Shown one piece after another: positions 22,594-22,827 of a stretch of DNA of 22,827 bases (within the stretch, counting starts at the first letter, position 1; each line of letters opens with the position of its first letter). The notes under the pieces are model-generated. The model did no database searches and was not told where the DNA came from. It was given only the letters and a program-made list of their open reading frames with translations. The DNA lies in NCBI GenBank assembly GCA_029243445.1, contig JAQWSA010000021.1, positions 1 to 22,827 on the forward strand, in the 5' to 3' direction. The stretch is from Alphaproteobacteria bacterium (GTDB lineage Bacteria > Pseudomonadota > Alphaproteobacteria > UBA6615). Position numbers and translations under genes: made by a program.

Positions 22594-22827
22594 ATGACAG
22601 AACAGACACCGCCAATGGTTTATAATAACTCTCGTTTTCGGGTCGTCGATTATAACTTTGACATGTTTATAGGGCCAGCAGCGGGAGAACCATTTAAAGA
22701 TTTCGCATTAACCGACTTAGATAGCGGCAAGGAAGTTAAGATATCTGACTTTACCGGCAAATGGTTAGTTATTGAAACCGCGTCTTCAACTTGTTCTATG
22801 TATACAAAGAACATCAAAACTATGAAG
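22594..22827 (+). CDS. Redoxin/deiodinase-like thioredoxin-fold protein, 5' part
   Basis: The gene starts at ATG 22594 with AAGGGAG about 7 bases upstream and runs off the right edge after 78 codons. The segment GPAAGEPFKDFALTDLDSGKEV is the usual opening of AhpC/TSA-type redoxins. It is followed by SDFTGKWLVIETASSTCSMY, where Cys67 lies in a T-x-S-S-T-C context like the redox centre of bacterial iodothyronine deiodinase-like redoxins (GSxTU/C). A peroxide or disulfide reductase role is likely; the family often has Sec at this site, but here the codon is TGT. Only the N-terminal part is visible, so the subfamily is tentative. Confidence 0.75.
   Translation, partial: MTEQTPPMVYNNSRFRVVDYNFDMFIGPAAGEPFKDFALTDLDSGKEVKISDFTGKWLVIETASSTCSMYTKNIKTMK

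Noticed and set aside
22792..22794. Selenocysteine at the redoxin active site
   Set aside because: The codon is TGT (Cys67), not TGA.

Overview
The window is AT-rich, roughly 36-40% GC by counting sampled lines, with tightly packed genes, Shine-Dalgarno sites and frequent GTG and TTG starts. TGA is used as an ordinary stop codon by several genes, so this is the standard bacterial code. The gene mix (acyl-CoA dehydrogenase, CaiB/BaiF and type I CoA-transferases, a xanthine-dehydrogenase-type large subunit, an LLM flavin oxidoreductase, aromatic ring-cleaving enzymes) suggests a free-living aerobic proteobacterium, perhaps an uncultivated marine one. I cannot name the taxon. I saw no rRNA, tRNA, CRISPR array, insertion sequence or integrase.

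Layout. (1) Bases 1-5534, minus strand: acyl-CoA dehydrogenase, a molybdopterin-binding xanthine dehydrogenase-family subunit, an omega-like glutathione S-transferase, and a PrdB/GrdB-family protein that runs off the left edge. The last gene has an in-frame TGA at 579-581 inside a U-P-Q-C motif, stays open for 192 more codons, and has a hairpin just 3' of the TGA, so it is very probably a selenoprotein. (2) 5624-8979, plus strand: a two-subunit CoA-transferase-like enzyme (possibly IpdAB-like), a small cupin and a CaiB/BaiF CoA-transferase. A 12-bp perfect palindrome lies between blocks 1 and 2. (3) 9008-16477: a MarR regulator on the minus strand, divergent from a plus-strand series of a 4-hydroxybenzoyl-CoA-type thioesterase, an N-terminal-ferredoxin flavin reductase, a short-chain dehydrogenase, a stand-alone PaaA-like di-iron oxygenase, gentisate 1,2-dioxygenase, an unknown protein, the alpha part of an NDP-forming acyl-CoA synthetase and a DUF4396-like membrane protein. 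(4) 16506-19617: an LLM flavin monooxygenase divergent from a cytosolic-looking substrate-binding-protein homologue and a two-domain extradiol dioxygenase. (5) 19722-22827: a zinc-ribbon methyltransferase, a complete MsbA-type ABC exporter, and the start of a redoxin/deiodinase-like protein.

How it may work together (inference). Block 3 reads as a pathway in which an aromatic CoA thioester is hydroxylated by a minimal PaaA-like oxygenase fed by the adjacent reductase, handled by the dehydrogenase, released as free acid by the thioesterase, and cleaved as gentisate. The MarR protein is the obvious regulator. Related GTTTGT-type inverted repeats occur in its own divergent promoter, before the reductase and before the LLM/substrate-binding-protein pair, suggesting one regulon. 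The gentisate dioxygenase gene is clearly more GC-rich than its neighbours and may be a recent arrival. The strongest points are the recoded TGA gene and the unusual oxygenase cluster.
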